Shown here piece after piece: positions 7,501 through 11,553 of a DNA stretch of 11,553 nucleotides. A program made the position numbers and the translations under genes. This DNA comes from Elusimicrobiota bacterium. GTDB taxonomy: Bacteria > Elusimicrobiota > Elusimicrobia > UBA1565 > UBA9628. Below the pieces are notes generated by a model, which was not told the origin of the DNA, made no database searches, and was given only the letters and a program-made list of their open reading frames with translations. Position 1 is the first letter of the stretch. Each line of letters starts with the position of its first letter. Location of the stretch: the NCBI GenBank assembly GCA_028871595.1, contig JAGWMT010000085.1, positions 1 to 11,553 on the forward strand, read 5' to 3'.

Positions 7501-9756
7501 TCGACCTTCGCCATGGCCGGCGCGGACGTGAACAAGGTCGTCGAGTTCCACTCGCGCGACAACGTGCTCAACGCCGAAATCGCCAAGTCTTCGACGGTGC
7601 TGCTCGACTCGACGCCGCCCGAGATCGCCCTGCTTTCGCCGGCGGCGTGCGACTCGGGCATCTGCCGCGTGCTCAAGGGCAAGTTCCCAGTACTCGGCAC
7701 CGCGCGCGACAACCACTTCGGCAATTATCGGCTCGAGTTCGCAGCCGGCCAGAACGCGGCCTCCAGCTTCACCTTCGTCAGTTCGGGAACGGCCGCCGTC
7801 AACTCCGGTCCGTTGGGCGTCTGGGACGCGGCGGCGCTCAACGGTTGGTTCACTTTGCGGCTCACCGGGACCGACTTGGTCATGAACACCGCTTCCCTTG
7901 CGATTAATGTCTTCGTGGGCGACCCGGGCGAGCTCCTGACCTTGGGCAACCACGAGGTCTTCAACATGCCCGAGGGCGTGGCCGCCGGCTCCGACGGGAA
8001 GATCTACGTCGCCGACCGCGACAACGACCGCGTCGCCGTGTTCTCGTCCACCGGCGCCTTGCTCGCCTCCTTTGGAAGCCGCGGCCATGACGACGACCAT
8101 CTCTCCTCGTCCGGAACCTTGACCCTGGACGAGCCCTCTGGCGTGGCCGCGGACACGGCGGGGAACATCTACGTGGCCGACACGGATCACGACCGCGTGC
8201 TCAAGCTCTCGGCCACGGGACAGATTCTCCTGAGCCTGGGCGGTCGGGAGCGCGATCACGAAGACCGGCATGACGGCAGGTCCGAGGGTCACGACCGCCG
8301 ACTGCCCGGCCGGTTCCATCATCCCGCGGGCGTGGCCGTGGACGCGAGCCAGAACATCTTCGTCGCCGACACGGACAACCGCCGCATCCAGGTGTTCAGC
8401 TCGACGGGCGGATTTACACTCCAATTCGACCTGCCGCCCGTGCCGGTCCGCCCCGGTCGTGATGACGACGATAAGAAGGATGATCACGCCGACCCGTCCG
8501 TCGCGGCGCTGGGCAAGCCGTTCGGCATCGCGCTCGACGCGGCGGGCGACATCTACGTGGCCGACTCCAAAGGCGGACGGGCGCTCAAGTTCGGCGCGAC
8601 GGGGCAACTCCTGCTGACCATCCCCATCGCGGGCGACGAGCCCGGGACCTGGGGCCAGCCCTTCGGCGTGGCGGTCAGCACCGGCGGCGACTGCCTGCTG
8701 GTCTCGGACCGCAAATATTCCCGGATACTCAAGTTCGACTTCCAGGGCAGCCAAAACCTCGTCTTCGGCGCCAAGGGCAAGCTTCATGACGACGACGCGC
8801 CCGCGCCGAAGGGGACCATCGTCTTCAACAAGCCCATGGGCCTGGCCCTGGACGCACAGGGCGGCTTGCTGGTGGCCGACCGCAACAACGACCGCGTCCG
8901 CAAGTTCGCCCTGCCCGCCGGCCGGCCGCCGCTGGTCGTGCCGACGCCCAAGCCCGAGGATGAGTACGTCGCGCGCGACGTGGTGGACAAGGAAGACGGC
9001 GGCAAGGTCGAGCGCAAGGACCTCGCGGGCGTGGACATACCGGCGGGGGCGGTGGCCCAGGACATGAAAGTCACCGTTTCGACGCCCAGCGAGGGCGCCG
9101 CCGACGAATCCAGCCGTCAGCGCGCGGCCGACGCGGCCCAGCTCAAGACCGCCTCGCCGCCGGTGGAGTACGGCCCCGAGGGCACGAAGTTCGCGGCCAC
9201 CGTCACGCTGACCTTGCCCTACAGCCCGGATCTGGTGGCGCTGGAAGGCGTGGACGAAGCGGATCTCACGGTGCGCTACTGGAACCGCGACAAGGCGCAG
9301 TGGGAGAACCTGGACACGGTCGTCGATCCCAAGACGCAGACGGTCAAGGCCAAGACCACGCACTTCTCGCTGTACCAGGTCTTCTCGGGCACGGCCTCCG
9401 CGGCGGGGCCGCGGCCGCTGGCGGTCGGCGACCCGACCTTCGTGTTCCATGACGCCTACGCCTTCCCGAACCCGGTGCGGGGGACCAGCGCGGTCACCAT
9501 CCGCATGCAGACGGGACTGGCGGACTCGGTGGAAGTCCGCGCCTACGACGTCTCGGGCCGGAAAGTGTACTCGTCCTCGAACTTCTCGCTCAACCCGGGC
9601 CTCGACGACGGCAACGGCAAGGGCCTCCAGTACACCTACGACAACGTCTGGGACATCTCGGGCGTGGGCTCGGGCGTGTACCAGTACGTCATCACCGCCA
9701 AGAAGTCGGGGAAGTCCGACATCCATAAGGCCGGCCGGGTGGGGGTGATAAAGTGA
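1531..9756 (+). CDS. Giant multidomain surface protein: FN3, 13 OmpL47-type repeats, NHL propeller, ZU5-like, sorting domain
   Basis: A 2,741-residue secreted protein. The signal peptide covers residues 1-28 (MIDRRTLTRRLALTAALL, ending LSA before QQ); the TRRLAL stretch is loosely Tat-like. Region 30-455 is beta-rich and includes a CARDB-like part near 165-305 (LRVVNAGSGTASKF, IPFGDIPPGGAKQAAW, HAAELGGALTSL). Three FN3 domains lie at about 457-567, 568-655 and 656-752. Thirteen OmpL47-type beta-sandwich repeats cover 753-2024 (consensus DxTPP, then hydrophobic-AxDP, SGV, VDxxxF, EGxHxxxYxSxDNVGNxE). An Ig-like cap at 2025-2130 has Cys2040 and Cys2045, a possible disulfide. A six-bladed NHL propeller covers about 2138-2463 (blades contain VADxDxDRV). 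A ZU5-like domain spans 2490-2620 (IPAGAV, YGPEGTKF, THFSLYQVF). The C-terminal FlgD-like/type IX-type sorting domain spans 2634-2741 (FPNPVRG, YDVSGRKVY, GVGSGVYQYVI). Such modules bind carbohydrate, protein or mineral surfaces; no enzymatic domain was seen. The start has GGGAG at 1523-1527, only 3 bases away, inside the rhodanese gene. It is probably exported and then surface-anchored with help from the PorV-like gene. Confidence 0.9.
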   Translation: MIDRRTLTRRLALTAALLWAAPVGRLSAQQTICAVVKLQLTQQAALEREAFNANLDLTNNLGTLPLSAMKIDVIIQDASGNPAEQLFFIKVNSLTGVQAIDGTGIVQPAGQANAAWLIIPSPGAGGSSPAGQKYTVQARMSFYTGGIARVTTTLPVTITVFPQPLINLEYVLPFEVFSVDPVTMTGSTVPFPLGLRVVNAGSGTASKFQITSAQPTITDNKQDLVVNFALLGTYLGSTQQTSNSLTIPFGDIPPGGAKQAAWIMTSSLSGRFINFTSTFTHAAELGGALTSLIQSASTYTLIKDVLVDLPDRDKQFDFLINRFTPRSAMEAAYQLGQPPQPDAIMESDRPGFTPVVNATAHLIGALSGNNGVLGYAFDSPVASNTWVHASIPFVQGSSVTLVSAIRSDGKILDPHNAWIAPHIDKATGNRSYYLHVLDYSPSPTATYALAFNASSLDTPPDPISNLSVSTVGPGALSLTWTATGEDGSTGTVVGGKYAIFASTDLAATPSAAAAAVVFSTSTPALAPQNFRLTGLLGNATYQIAVFLADAAGHYAPSSNRLTISLPAAPPRSVAVVVGTTSAALSWDIAGNLPGVQYNILLSTTGAPSFAQSGFAVDRTSFVFSGLDVNRTYLVTAQEKVGSAQTPDAAISTATTLALAPAASTAPFVAVATNAVTAQWPAGANPSDTEFLAELSTSPSRAPILIGSAWVRASSFTFAGLLPATTYYGQVKARNRASVETAYADLGAIKTAPVDNMPPRTAFAAGAPQFGASPIYVATTTVLSLSAVDDKVAAGDGLGLGVARTLFAVDSASFTTYTGTFTLVALGTHTIQFYSVDVLGNAEVVRSTSVAVDAAAPIVRLDALGSSTTVAGSLFAAFGSSLAVTASDPVVAGAASGVAGVQLTVDGATAAYTAPFELAAGTHSIAFGAFDNLGNGLNVLSTETVAVDGLPPRTAAAFGEPKFNGTRLYLSSTTPIQFAAVDDLASVGDGRGAGVGQTVLAVDTTNYAALVTTVSFSSEGVHGLSWFSRDLVGHAEVAASTSVAVDLTPPLTQLQISSPSVALASGTVVGPGTVLSLSAQDPLSGGTASGVRDTYLAVSTSVFALAPATFTLSGADGPRAVSFYSRDNVLNTEAVKTAAVLLDMTPPVTVLQVVGGRSFPGPDAASTYVSSDTRFAFAAQDPAAGGVSAGAAFTQSSDNGGAFQTSTTAFSLAEGRHALAYQSQDLVGNMEVARSTTMLVDATPPVSTVTIGTPLFTAADGTIYLATTTPVALSAVDPALPHISTGTAVPGSGVARIEISVDSAPFAVYTASLTFAEGRHTVQYRAIDNVGNAEVLRTLAVQSDATPPLTAPVLVGGRQAAGMGGTFVSSDTRVSFAAADPTTNGVASGVAFTRWQDNGGAFSAFVSSFALAEGSHTLTFQSQDNVGNLEVVKSTAILVDATPPVSAASISAPLYTAADGTQYVTPATPVTLAAADPVVNGAASGLDRIEIAVDGAAFVDYVSTLTFAEGRHTVSYRAVDRVGNVEVAHTLRLQSDNTPPVTALQPSGSYFASAGRNFAPLSFNYALPAQDPVVNAVASGAAATLFRVDASTFIRYVSTFSLTEGVRRVDFQSADNVGNQELLKSATVYVDATAPATALAIGQPQYASPSGLLFVGPAAPFALSAQDPVVQGVASGVNAISVRVDSAPFAFYSATFTLTPDDGLRTVGWFSADNVGNAEAPKISTVALDATPPLTSLLVTGGRQFVGPDASTFYASADTRLILVSTDPLAGGLASGVAFTRWQDNNGAFTTYISSLALAEGAHKLGYQSQDDVANLEVLRSTNVWIDATPPATTVAIGSPTFTAADGTIYVATATPVMFAASDPNLPSGQAGSGSNRIETSLDGAPFVPYTVAITLAEGRHVILYRAVDNVGNAEPAHSISIQSDATPPVSALVIGAPQFQLSNVLLVSSRTPFGVAAVDPVTNNVASGVKDTSYRVSDIAPSTAAFTVYTSTFAMAGADVNKVVEFHSRDNVLNAEIAKSSTVLLDSTPPEIALLSPAACDSGICRVLKGKFPVLGTARDNHFGNYRLEFAAGQNAASSFTFVSSGTAAVNSGPLGVWDAAALNGWFTLRLTGTDLVMNTASLAINVFVGDPGELLTLGNHEVFNMPEGVAAGSDGKIYVADRDNDRVAVFSSTGALLASFGSRGHDDDHLSSSGTLTLDEPSGVAADTAGNIYVADTDHDRVLKLSATGQILLSLGGRERDHEDRHDGRSEGHDRRLPGRFHHPAGVAVDASQNIFVADTDNRRIQVFSSTGGFTLQFDLPPVPVRPGRDDDDKKDDHADPSVAALGKPFGIALDAAGDIYVADSKGGRALKFGATGQLLLTIPIAGDEPGTWGQPFGVAVSTGGDCLLVSDRKYSRILKFDFQGSQNLVFGAKGKLHDDDAPAPKGTIVFNKPMGLALDAQGGLLVADRNNDRVRKFALPAGRPPLVVPTPKPEDEYVARDVVDKEDGGKVERKDLAGVDIPAGAVAQDMKVTVSTPSEGAADESSRQRAADAAQLKTASPPVEYGPEGTKFAATVTLTLPYSPDLVALEGVDEADLTVRYWNRDKAQWENLDTVVDPKTQTVKAKTTHFSLYQVFSGTASAAGPRPLAVGDPTFVFHDAYAFPNPVRGTSAVTIRMQTGLADSVEVRAYDVSGRKVYSSSNFSLNPGLDDGNGKGLQYTYDNVWDISGVGSGVYQYVITAKKSGKSDIHKAGRVGVIK
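2899..3786 (+). other. Three fibronectin type III domains of the giant protein
   Basis: Residues about 457-752. Domain 1 begins with the typical linker DTPPDPISNLSV, then LSLTWTATGEDG, and closes with TYQIAVFLADAAGHYAPSSN. Domain 2 begins PPRSVAVVVGTTSAALSW and has the turn FSGLDVNRTYLVTAQ. Domain 3 has VTAQWPAGANPSDTEFLAEL, FAGLLPATTYYGQVKARN and the final KTAP. The central Trp and the L-x-P/N-x-T-x-Y turn are kept in all three. FN3 domains are spacers or binding modules in secreted bacterial proteins. Confidence 0.8.
3787..7602 (+). repeat. Thirteen tandem OmpL47-type repeats (about 98 residues each)
   Basis: Repeat starts, taken at the residue pair before the (T)PP motif, fall at nucleotides 3787, 4081, 4366, 4660, 4951, 5245, 5554, 5842, 6130, 6415, 6709, 7003 and 7297, with the following cap at 7603. 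Lengths are 95-103 residues, and the codon frame is kept throughout. Each unit ends with a hydrophobic strand and a Y/F-x-S-x-DNVGN-x-E motif before the next Asp-x-Thr-Pro-Pro. Several units form recognisable subtypes that recur in a set order. The repeats probably form a long rigid rod that projects the downstream propeller away from or toward the cell surface; this mechanical role is inference from the repeat architecture. Confidence 0.88.
7603..7920 (+). other. Ig-like cap domain between repeats and propeller
   Basis: Residues about 2025-2130. It starts with the same LDSTPPEIAL linker as the repeats but then departs from them: SPAACDSGICRVLKG, a strand with NYRLEFAAGQ, GPLGVWDAAALNGWFTLRLTGTD and a final strand ending NVFVGDP. 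The GxWD...L..G.ytLrL pattern resembles the Ig-like domains that close many secreted beta-rich proteins. The two cysteines at 2040 and 2045 are two of only four in the whole giant protein and may form a small disulfide loop. Confidence 0.6.
7942..8919 (+). other. Six-bladed NHL beta-propeller of the giant protein
   Basis: Six units with the NHL signature begin near residues 2145, 2201, 2261, 2327, 2373 and 2431: PEGVAAGSDGKIYVADRDNDRV, PSGVAADTAGNIYVADTDHDRV (each cited here across one blade), PAGVAVDASQNIFVADTDN, PFGIALDAAGDIYVADSKG, PFGVAVSTGGDCLLVSDRK and PMGLALDAQGGLLVADRNN. Four of the loops between blades carry inserted Asp/His-rich stretches (residues 2186-2190, 2239-2257, 2311-2321 and 2419-2422). 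NHL propellers usually bind partners on one face. Blade 5 has the least canonical sequence, with Cys in place of the usual strand residue. Confidence 0.85.
8998..9390 (+). other. ZU5-like domain of the giant protein
   Basis: Residues about 2490-2620. Visible features are GVDIPAGAVAQDMKVTVS, PPVEYGPEGTKFAATVTLTLPY, LTVRYWNRDKAQWENLDT and THFSLYQVFSG. This order (IPAGAL-type start, 'fgPeGttF', 'tlPY', 'W..l', 'tHFS.y') is that of ZU5-like modules in secreted bacterial proteins. In these proteins it commonly precedes a C-terminal anchoring or sorting domain, as here. Confidence 0.7.
9430..9756 (+). other. FlgD-like / type IX-type C-terminal sorting domain
   Basis: Residues about 2634-2741. Key features are the AFPNPVRG start, VTIRMQTGLADSVEVRAYD, VSGRKVY, a WDISG strand, GVGSGVYQYVITAKKSG and a basic tail ending RVGVIK. 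The PNP start, the DxxGR turn and the G-V-Y strand are the hallmarks of the FlgD-like Ig fold, which also serves as the C-terminal signal of type IX secretion substrates. The PorV-family gene immediately downstream fits that reading; the rest of a type IX machinery is not in this window. Confidence 0.7.
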
Positions 9757-10643
9757 AGATCCCCGCTCTAATCGCGACGTTCTTGCTTGCCGCGGCGCCG
9801 CTCCACGCCGCCGAGACGGCCGCGTTCCTGAACGTCGGCGTCGGCGCGCGCTACCTGGCGATGGGCGGCACTGGGACCGCGCTCAGCGACGACGCGAACT
9901 CGCTCTACTGGAACGCGGCGGGACTGGCCGCGATCCCGCGCCGTGAGCTGACGGCCAGCGACATGGAGCTCCAGCAGAACACGCGCCTCGATTACGCGGC
10001 CTACGCGCATCCGACCTCGCTCGGCACGTTCTCGGCGGGGATGACCTACCTGAGCCAGGACGCCATCGAGGGCCGCGACGCGCTGGGGCATCAGACGGGC
10101 AGCTTCACGGCCTCGGACGCGGCCGTGACCCTCGGCTACGGGCGCAAGACCGACTTGGCCGACTTCGGGGCGGATATGAAGGTCATCCAGAGCCACATCG
10201 CCTCGGCCCAGGCGTCGACCTTCGCCACGGATTTCGGCGCACGCAGGCAGCTCGGAAGCGTGACGATCGGCGCGGCGCTCCGCAATCTGGGCCCGGGCAT
10301 GAAGTTCGACACGCAGAGGAACGATCTGCCCCTGCGCCTCGCCTTCGGCGGCGCGTACAAGTTCGCCGACGGCCACGCGGTCACGGCCGAACTGACCAAC
10401 GCCCCGCGCGCTGGCGGAACGGATGTCGGCTTCGGCGGGGAGTTCCAGGCGGTCAAGAACGTGTTCCTGCGCGCCGGCTACACAACGCAGACCACCATCA
10501 CGGGGGGCTCCGGATTCGATGCGGCGCGCGGCCTGACACTCGGCTTGGGCTTGCGCAACGAGCGCTGGAGCCTGGACTACGCCGCGGTGCCGATGGGTGA
10601 ACTCGGTTCCACGCACCGCTTCACGTTGGGCGCGCGTTGGTGA
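9753..10643 (+). CDS. PorV/PorQ-family outer-membrane beta-barrel protein
   Basis: A 296-residue protein starting on GTG within a GTGA overlap with the stop of the giant gene; a G-rich stretch just upstream can serve as Shine-Dalgarno. Residues 1-19 are a signal peptide ending PLHA. The mature start reads AAFLNVGVGARYLAMGGT, then ALSDDANSLYWNAAGLA, the hallmark of PorV/PorQ (UPF0164-like) barrels: FLkigvGaRalaMGGa...DvnalywNPAGLa. Alternating amphipathic strands follow, and the protein ends FTLGARW, with the terminal aromatic residue typical of outer-membrane barrels. The usual NPAGL is NAAGL here. In type IX secretion PorV receives cargo with C-terminal sorting domains and passes it to the surface attachment complex. 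Its fusion-like spacing to a gene with such a domain suggests a dedicated partner. No terminator was recognised after the stop. Confidence 0.85.
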   Translation: MKIPALIATFLLAAAPLHAAETAAFLNVGVGARYLAMGGTGTALSDDANSLYWNAAGLAAIPRRELTASDMELQQNTRLDYAAYAHPTSLGTFSAGMTYLSQDAIEGRDALGHQTGSFTASDAAVTLGYGRKTDLADFGADMKVIQSHIASAQASTFATDFGARRQLGSVTIGAALRNLGPGMKFDTQRNDLPLRLAFGGAYKFADGHAVTAELTNAPRAGGTDVGFGGEFQAVKNVFLRAGYTTQTTITGGSGFDAARGLTLGLGLRNERWSLDYAAVPMGELGSTHRFTLGARW

Positions 10644-10653
10644 AGCCCCCGAG

Positions 10654-10682
10654 TTGAAGTTTCCGGAGCGAGGGGCTACACT
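10654..10682 (+). promoter_or_regulatory. Sigma70-type promoter-like element, TTGAAG-17-TACACT
   Basis: TTGAAG (10654-10659) and TACACT (10677-10682) are separated by exactly 17 bases and match the -35 and -10 consensus at four of six positions each. Transcription would start about 7 bases later, at 10689-10690, right at ATG 10691, so the transcript would be leaderless or nearly so. It lies in the first non-coding DNA after the PorV-family gene. The match is decent but unproven. Confidence 0.45.
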
Positions 10683-10690
10683 CAAGCATC

Positions 10691-10807
10691 ATGAGAAGAG
10701 GGCATTGGCTCATCGGTCTAATTCTCGTTGCTGTGGCGTGCAATCGCCAGCAGTGCGGCCAGCCACCTTGCGCTTTTCCAGCCACGCGCGGACATCCGGC
10801 GCGCTGA
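10691..10807 (+). pseudogene. Truncated lipoprotein-like N-terminus
   Basis: A 38-codon open frame whose first 17 residues look like a lipoprotein signal: MRRGH, a hydrophobic stretch LIGLILVAVA, then Cys17 followed by NRQQCGQPPC. The residues before Cys (A-V-A) fit a relaxed lipobox. After about residue 27 the peptide stops looking like a protein and ends at TGA 10807. That tail lies on the opposite strand of the antisense gene fragment, so I read this as a gene start cut off by recombination near 10770. There is no Shine-Dalgarno; the promoter-like element just upstream would allow leaderless translation. It could instead be a genuine small lipoprotein. Confidence 0.4.
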
Positions 10808-10976
10808 AGCGGTTCAGCGATCCGGCCTCTTCGGCGTCGGCGAGATTCGCAGAGAAGAACATCCGGGCGTATCCGACCGCCGCAGCATGGTTCTCCTTGA
10901 CGAACACCTCGAGCGCGCGCCGTCGCTCAGCCCGAATCTCATCGAGCAGGTCCGCGCCCTCGCCCAGATTGCTAAA
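10710..10976 (-). pseudogene. Antisense fragment of an unidentified GC-rich gene
   Basis: On the minus strand a frame is open from just after a TAA at 10988-10986 down to a TGA at 10712-10710. From about 10970 to 10770 it reads like a real helical protein: LLDEIRAERRRALEVFVKEN, AVGYARMFFSANLADAEEAG, LNRFSAPDVRAWLEKRK. By my count about 80% of its codons end in G or C, as expected for coding in this genome. The only usual start codon is GTG 10907, with no Shine-Dalgarno, yet the protein-like sequence continues upstream of it, so the true 5' end seems lost at about 10975. The last residues (from AGRTAG) look non-coding. I do not recognise the family. A small intact gene starting at GTG 10907 is the alternative. 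Confidence 0.45.
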
Positions 10977-10978
10977 AT
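10973..10978 (+). promoter_or_regulatory. Possible -10 element before the SIR2 fragment
   Basis: TAAAAT matches the -10 consensus at five of six positions and lies where composition changes from GC-rich to AT-richer. No acceptable -35 box is seen about 17 bases upstream, so this is weak. If used, the leader would be about 45 bases and include the GGAG at 11020-11023. Confidence 0.2.
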
Positions 10979-11019
10979 AACCCCCTTAGGAAAATTCGGG
11001 AAGATGGGAACGAATTAGC

Positions 11020-11023
11020 GGAG
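11020..11023 (+). promoter_or_regulatory. Ribosome binding site for the SIR2 fragment
   Basis: GGAG with 7 bases to ATG 11031. This is a well-placed Shine-Dalgarno and supports this as the original start of the SIR2-domain gene. Confidence 0.6.
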
Positions 11024-11030
11024 CCAGATC

Positions 11031-11261
11031 ATGGGTTTGGTGCAAGATCCGTATGCGCAAATCGGTTACCTCCAACAATGTCTGTCGAACGACAAGAAGC
11101 CTATTGGGCTTTTCCTTGGCGCGGGATGTCCGACGGCCATTCGGTTGACTGGCGAGGGGAATCCTCCGCTAATCCCAGCCATCGCGGGGATGACCAAAGT
11201 GATCCGCGATACTTTGTCGAAGTCTAAGACATGCGCCCCGCTTCTTAAAACTTTAGAATGA
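11031..11261 (+). pseudogene. SIR2-domain protein, N-terminal fragment only
   Basis: 76 residues with the start of a SIR2-like NADase/deacetylase-fold domain. A helix GYLQQCLSNDKKP leads into the nucleotide-binding strand and loop IGLFLGAGCPTAI (the GAGxS-type loop of SIR2), then PLIPAIAGMTKVIRDTL and [13 protein letters not shown] before TGA 11261. SIR2-like domains of this kind occur in anti-phage effectors such as SIR2-HerA-type and related NAD-depleting systems, and are normally several hundred residues long. Only the first Rossmann element is present, so the catalytic Asn and His region is missing and the product cannot be active. The block is about 48% GC on a sampled line, against roughly 65-70% in the genes on either side, so it was probably acquired. 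The reading is still good right up to the stop, so the break lies close to 11257. Confidence 0.7.
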
Positions 11262-11298
11262 CCATCGAGAGTTCGCCGATTTTGAAGGAACTCCTATC

Positions 11299-11553
11299 GT
11301 GTCCATGAAAACGGCCCCGGAGTTGTTCGTCATTGCTGGTCCCAATGGAGCAGGGAAGACGACTTTCGCGCGGACGTTCCTGCCGCGCTTTGCGAAATGC
11401 CGGGAGTTCGTGAACGCCGACCTCATCGCGGGTGGACTTTCGCCGTTCGCGCCGGGAGCGGCAGCAATCGAGGCCGGGCGCATCATGCTCAGGAAGATCG
11501 ACGAACTGTCTTCACAGCGGCATACTTTTGCGTTCGAGACGACGCTTTCGGGG
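11299..11553 (+). CDS. Zeta-toxin-like kinase, N-terminal part (runs off window)
   Basis: A frame open to the right edge gives 85 residues from GTG 11299, or 83 from ATG 11305. GTG 11299 is preferred because AAGGA (11285-11289) lies 9 bases before it, against 15 for the ATG. Numbered from the ATG, the protein has a Walker A loop [15 protein letters not shown] (Lys18), then [19 protein letters not shown] with Asp39 at the place of the zeta-toxin catalytic base, [10 protein letters not shown], and FAFETTLSG (Glu78) at the cut edge. This order is that of the zeta-toxin/COG4185-type ATPases, which phosphorylate UDP-activated sugars or similar substrates and act as toxins held by an antitoxin. No antitoxin gene is visible upstream, where it would normally be. 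Composition is GC-rich again (62-70% on sampled lines), unlike the SIR2 fragment directly before it. Confidence 0.82.
   Translation, partial: MSMKTAPELFVIAGPNGAGKTTFARTFLPRFAKCREFVNADLIAGGLSPFAPGAAAIEAGRIMLRKIDELSSQRHTFAFETTLSG

Noticed and set aside
6469..9726. Very long minus-strand open frame (about 1,085 codons) opposite the giant gene
   Set aside because: It is a by-product of high GC with strong third-position bias in the plus-strand gene. The peptide is rich in Arg, Gly and His with no domain pattern, while the plus strand has clear NHL, ZU5 and repeat domains.
10644..10677. AGCCCC ... GGGGCT inverted repeat after the PorV-like gene, as a terminator
   Set aside because: The stem is only 6 base pairs with a 22-base loop and no T-tract follows. 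It also overlaps the promoter-like element, so it is not a credible intrinsic terminator.
10728..11018. Plus-strand 96-codon frame in the scar region
   Set aside because: Its product is Arg/Ala/Ser-rich without pattern, and the minus-strand frame over the same DNA has much better protein character and codon bias.
11258..11308. 16-codon frame between the SIR2 fragment and the zeta-like gene, as an antitoxin
   Set aside because: Too short for a known antitoxin and without a convincing ribosome binding site; it overlaps the proposed toxin start.

Overview
The window looks like chromosomal DNA of a diderm bacterium. It carries a PorV/PorQ-type outer-membrane protein directly behind a giant secreted protein that ends in a FlgD-like/type IX-type C-terminal sorting domain. 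The combination of fibronectin III, OmpL47-type repeats, an NHL propeller, a ZU5-like module and the PorV partner, in DNA of roughly 65-70% GC (counted by eye on sampled lines), suggests an Elusimicrobiota-like or related Fibrobacterota-Chlorobi-Bacteroidota-side lineage. That assignment is inference from gene style, not marker genes.

Left edge (1-787): AT-richer DNA (about 37-47% GC on sampled lines). It holds the 3' end of an unidentified gene that runs off the window, followed after 9 bases by a small two-helix membrane protein of the YcxB-like family.

Centre (777-10643): three genes that overlap end to end. A secreted tandem rhodanese overlaps the YcxB-like gene by 11 bases. A 2,741-residue multidomain surface protein overlaps the rhodanese by 11 bases. 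A PorV/PorQ-family beta-barrel starts on a GTG within the stop of the giant gene. The giant protein reads: signal peptide, N-terminal beta-rich region, three FN3 domains, thirteen OmpL47-type repeats of about 98 residues, an Ig-like cap, a six-bladed NHL propeller with unusual Asp/His-rich loops, a ZU5-like domain and a sorting domain. The likely logic is that the PorV-like protein helps deliver or anchor the giant protein at the cell surface. The secreted rhodanese is transcriptionally linked but its role is unclear.

Right edge (10644-11553): a mosaic of gene fragments. A promoter-like element sits 8 bases before a truncated lipoprotein-like start. Next come an antisense fragment of an unidentified GC-rich gene and a lower-GC block holding only the first 76 residues of a SIR2-domain protein of the type found in anti-phage systems. 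The 5' part of a zeta-toxin-like kinase gene follows and runs off the window. This looks like the scar of a defence or toxin-antitoxin island where pieces have been lost or replaced. No tRNA, rRNA, CRISPR array, transposase or convincing intrinsic terminator was seen.
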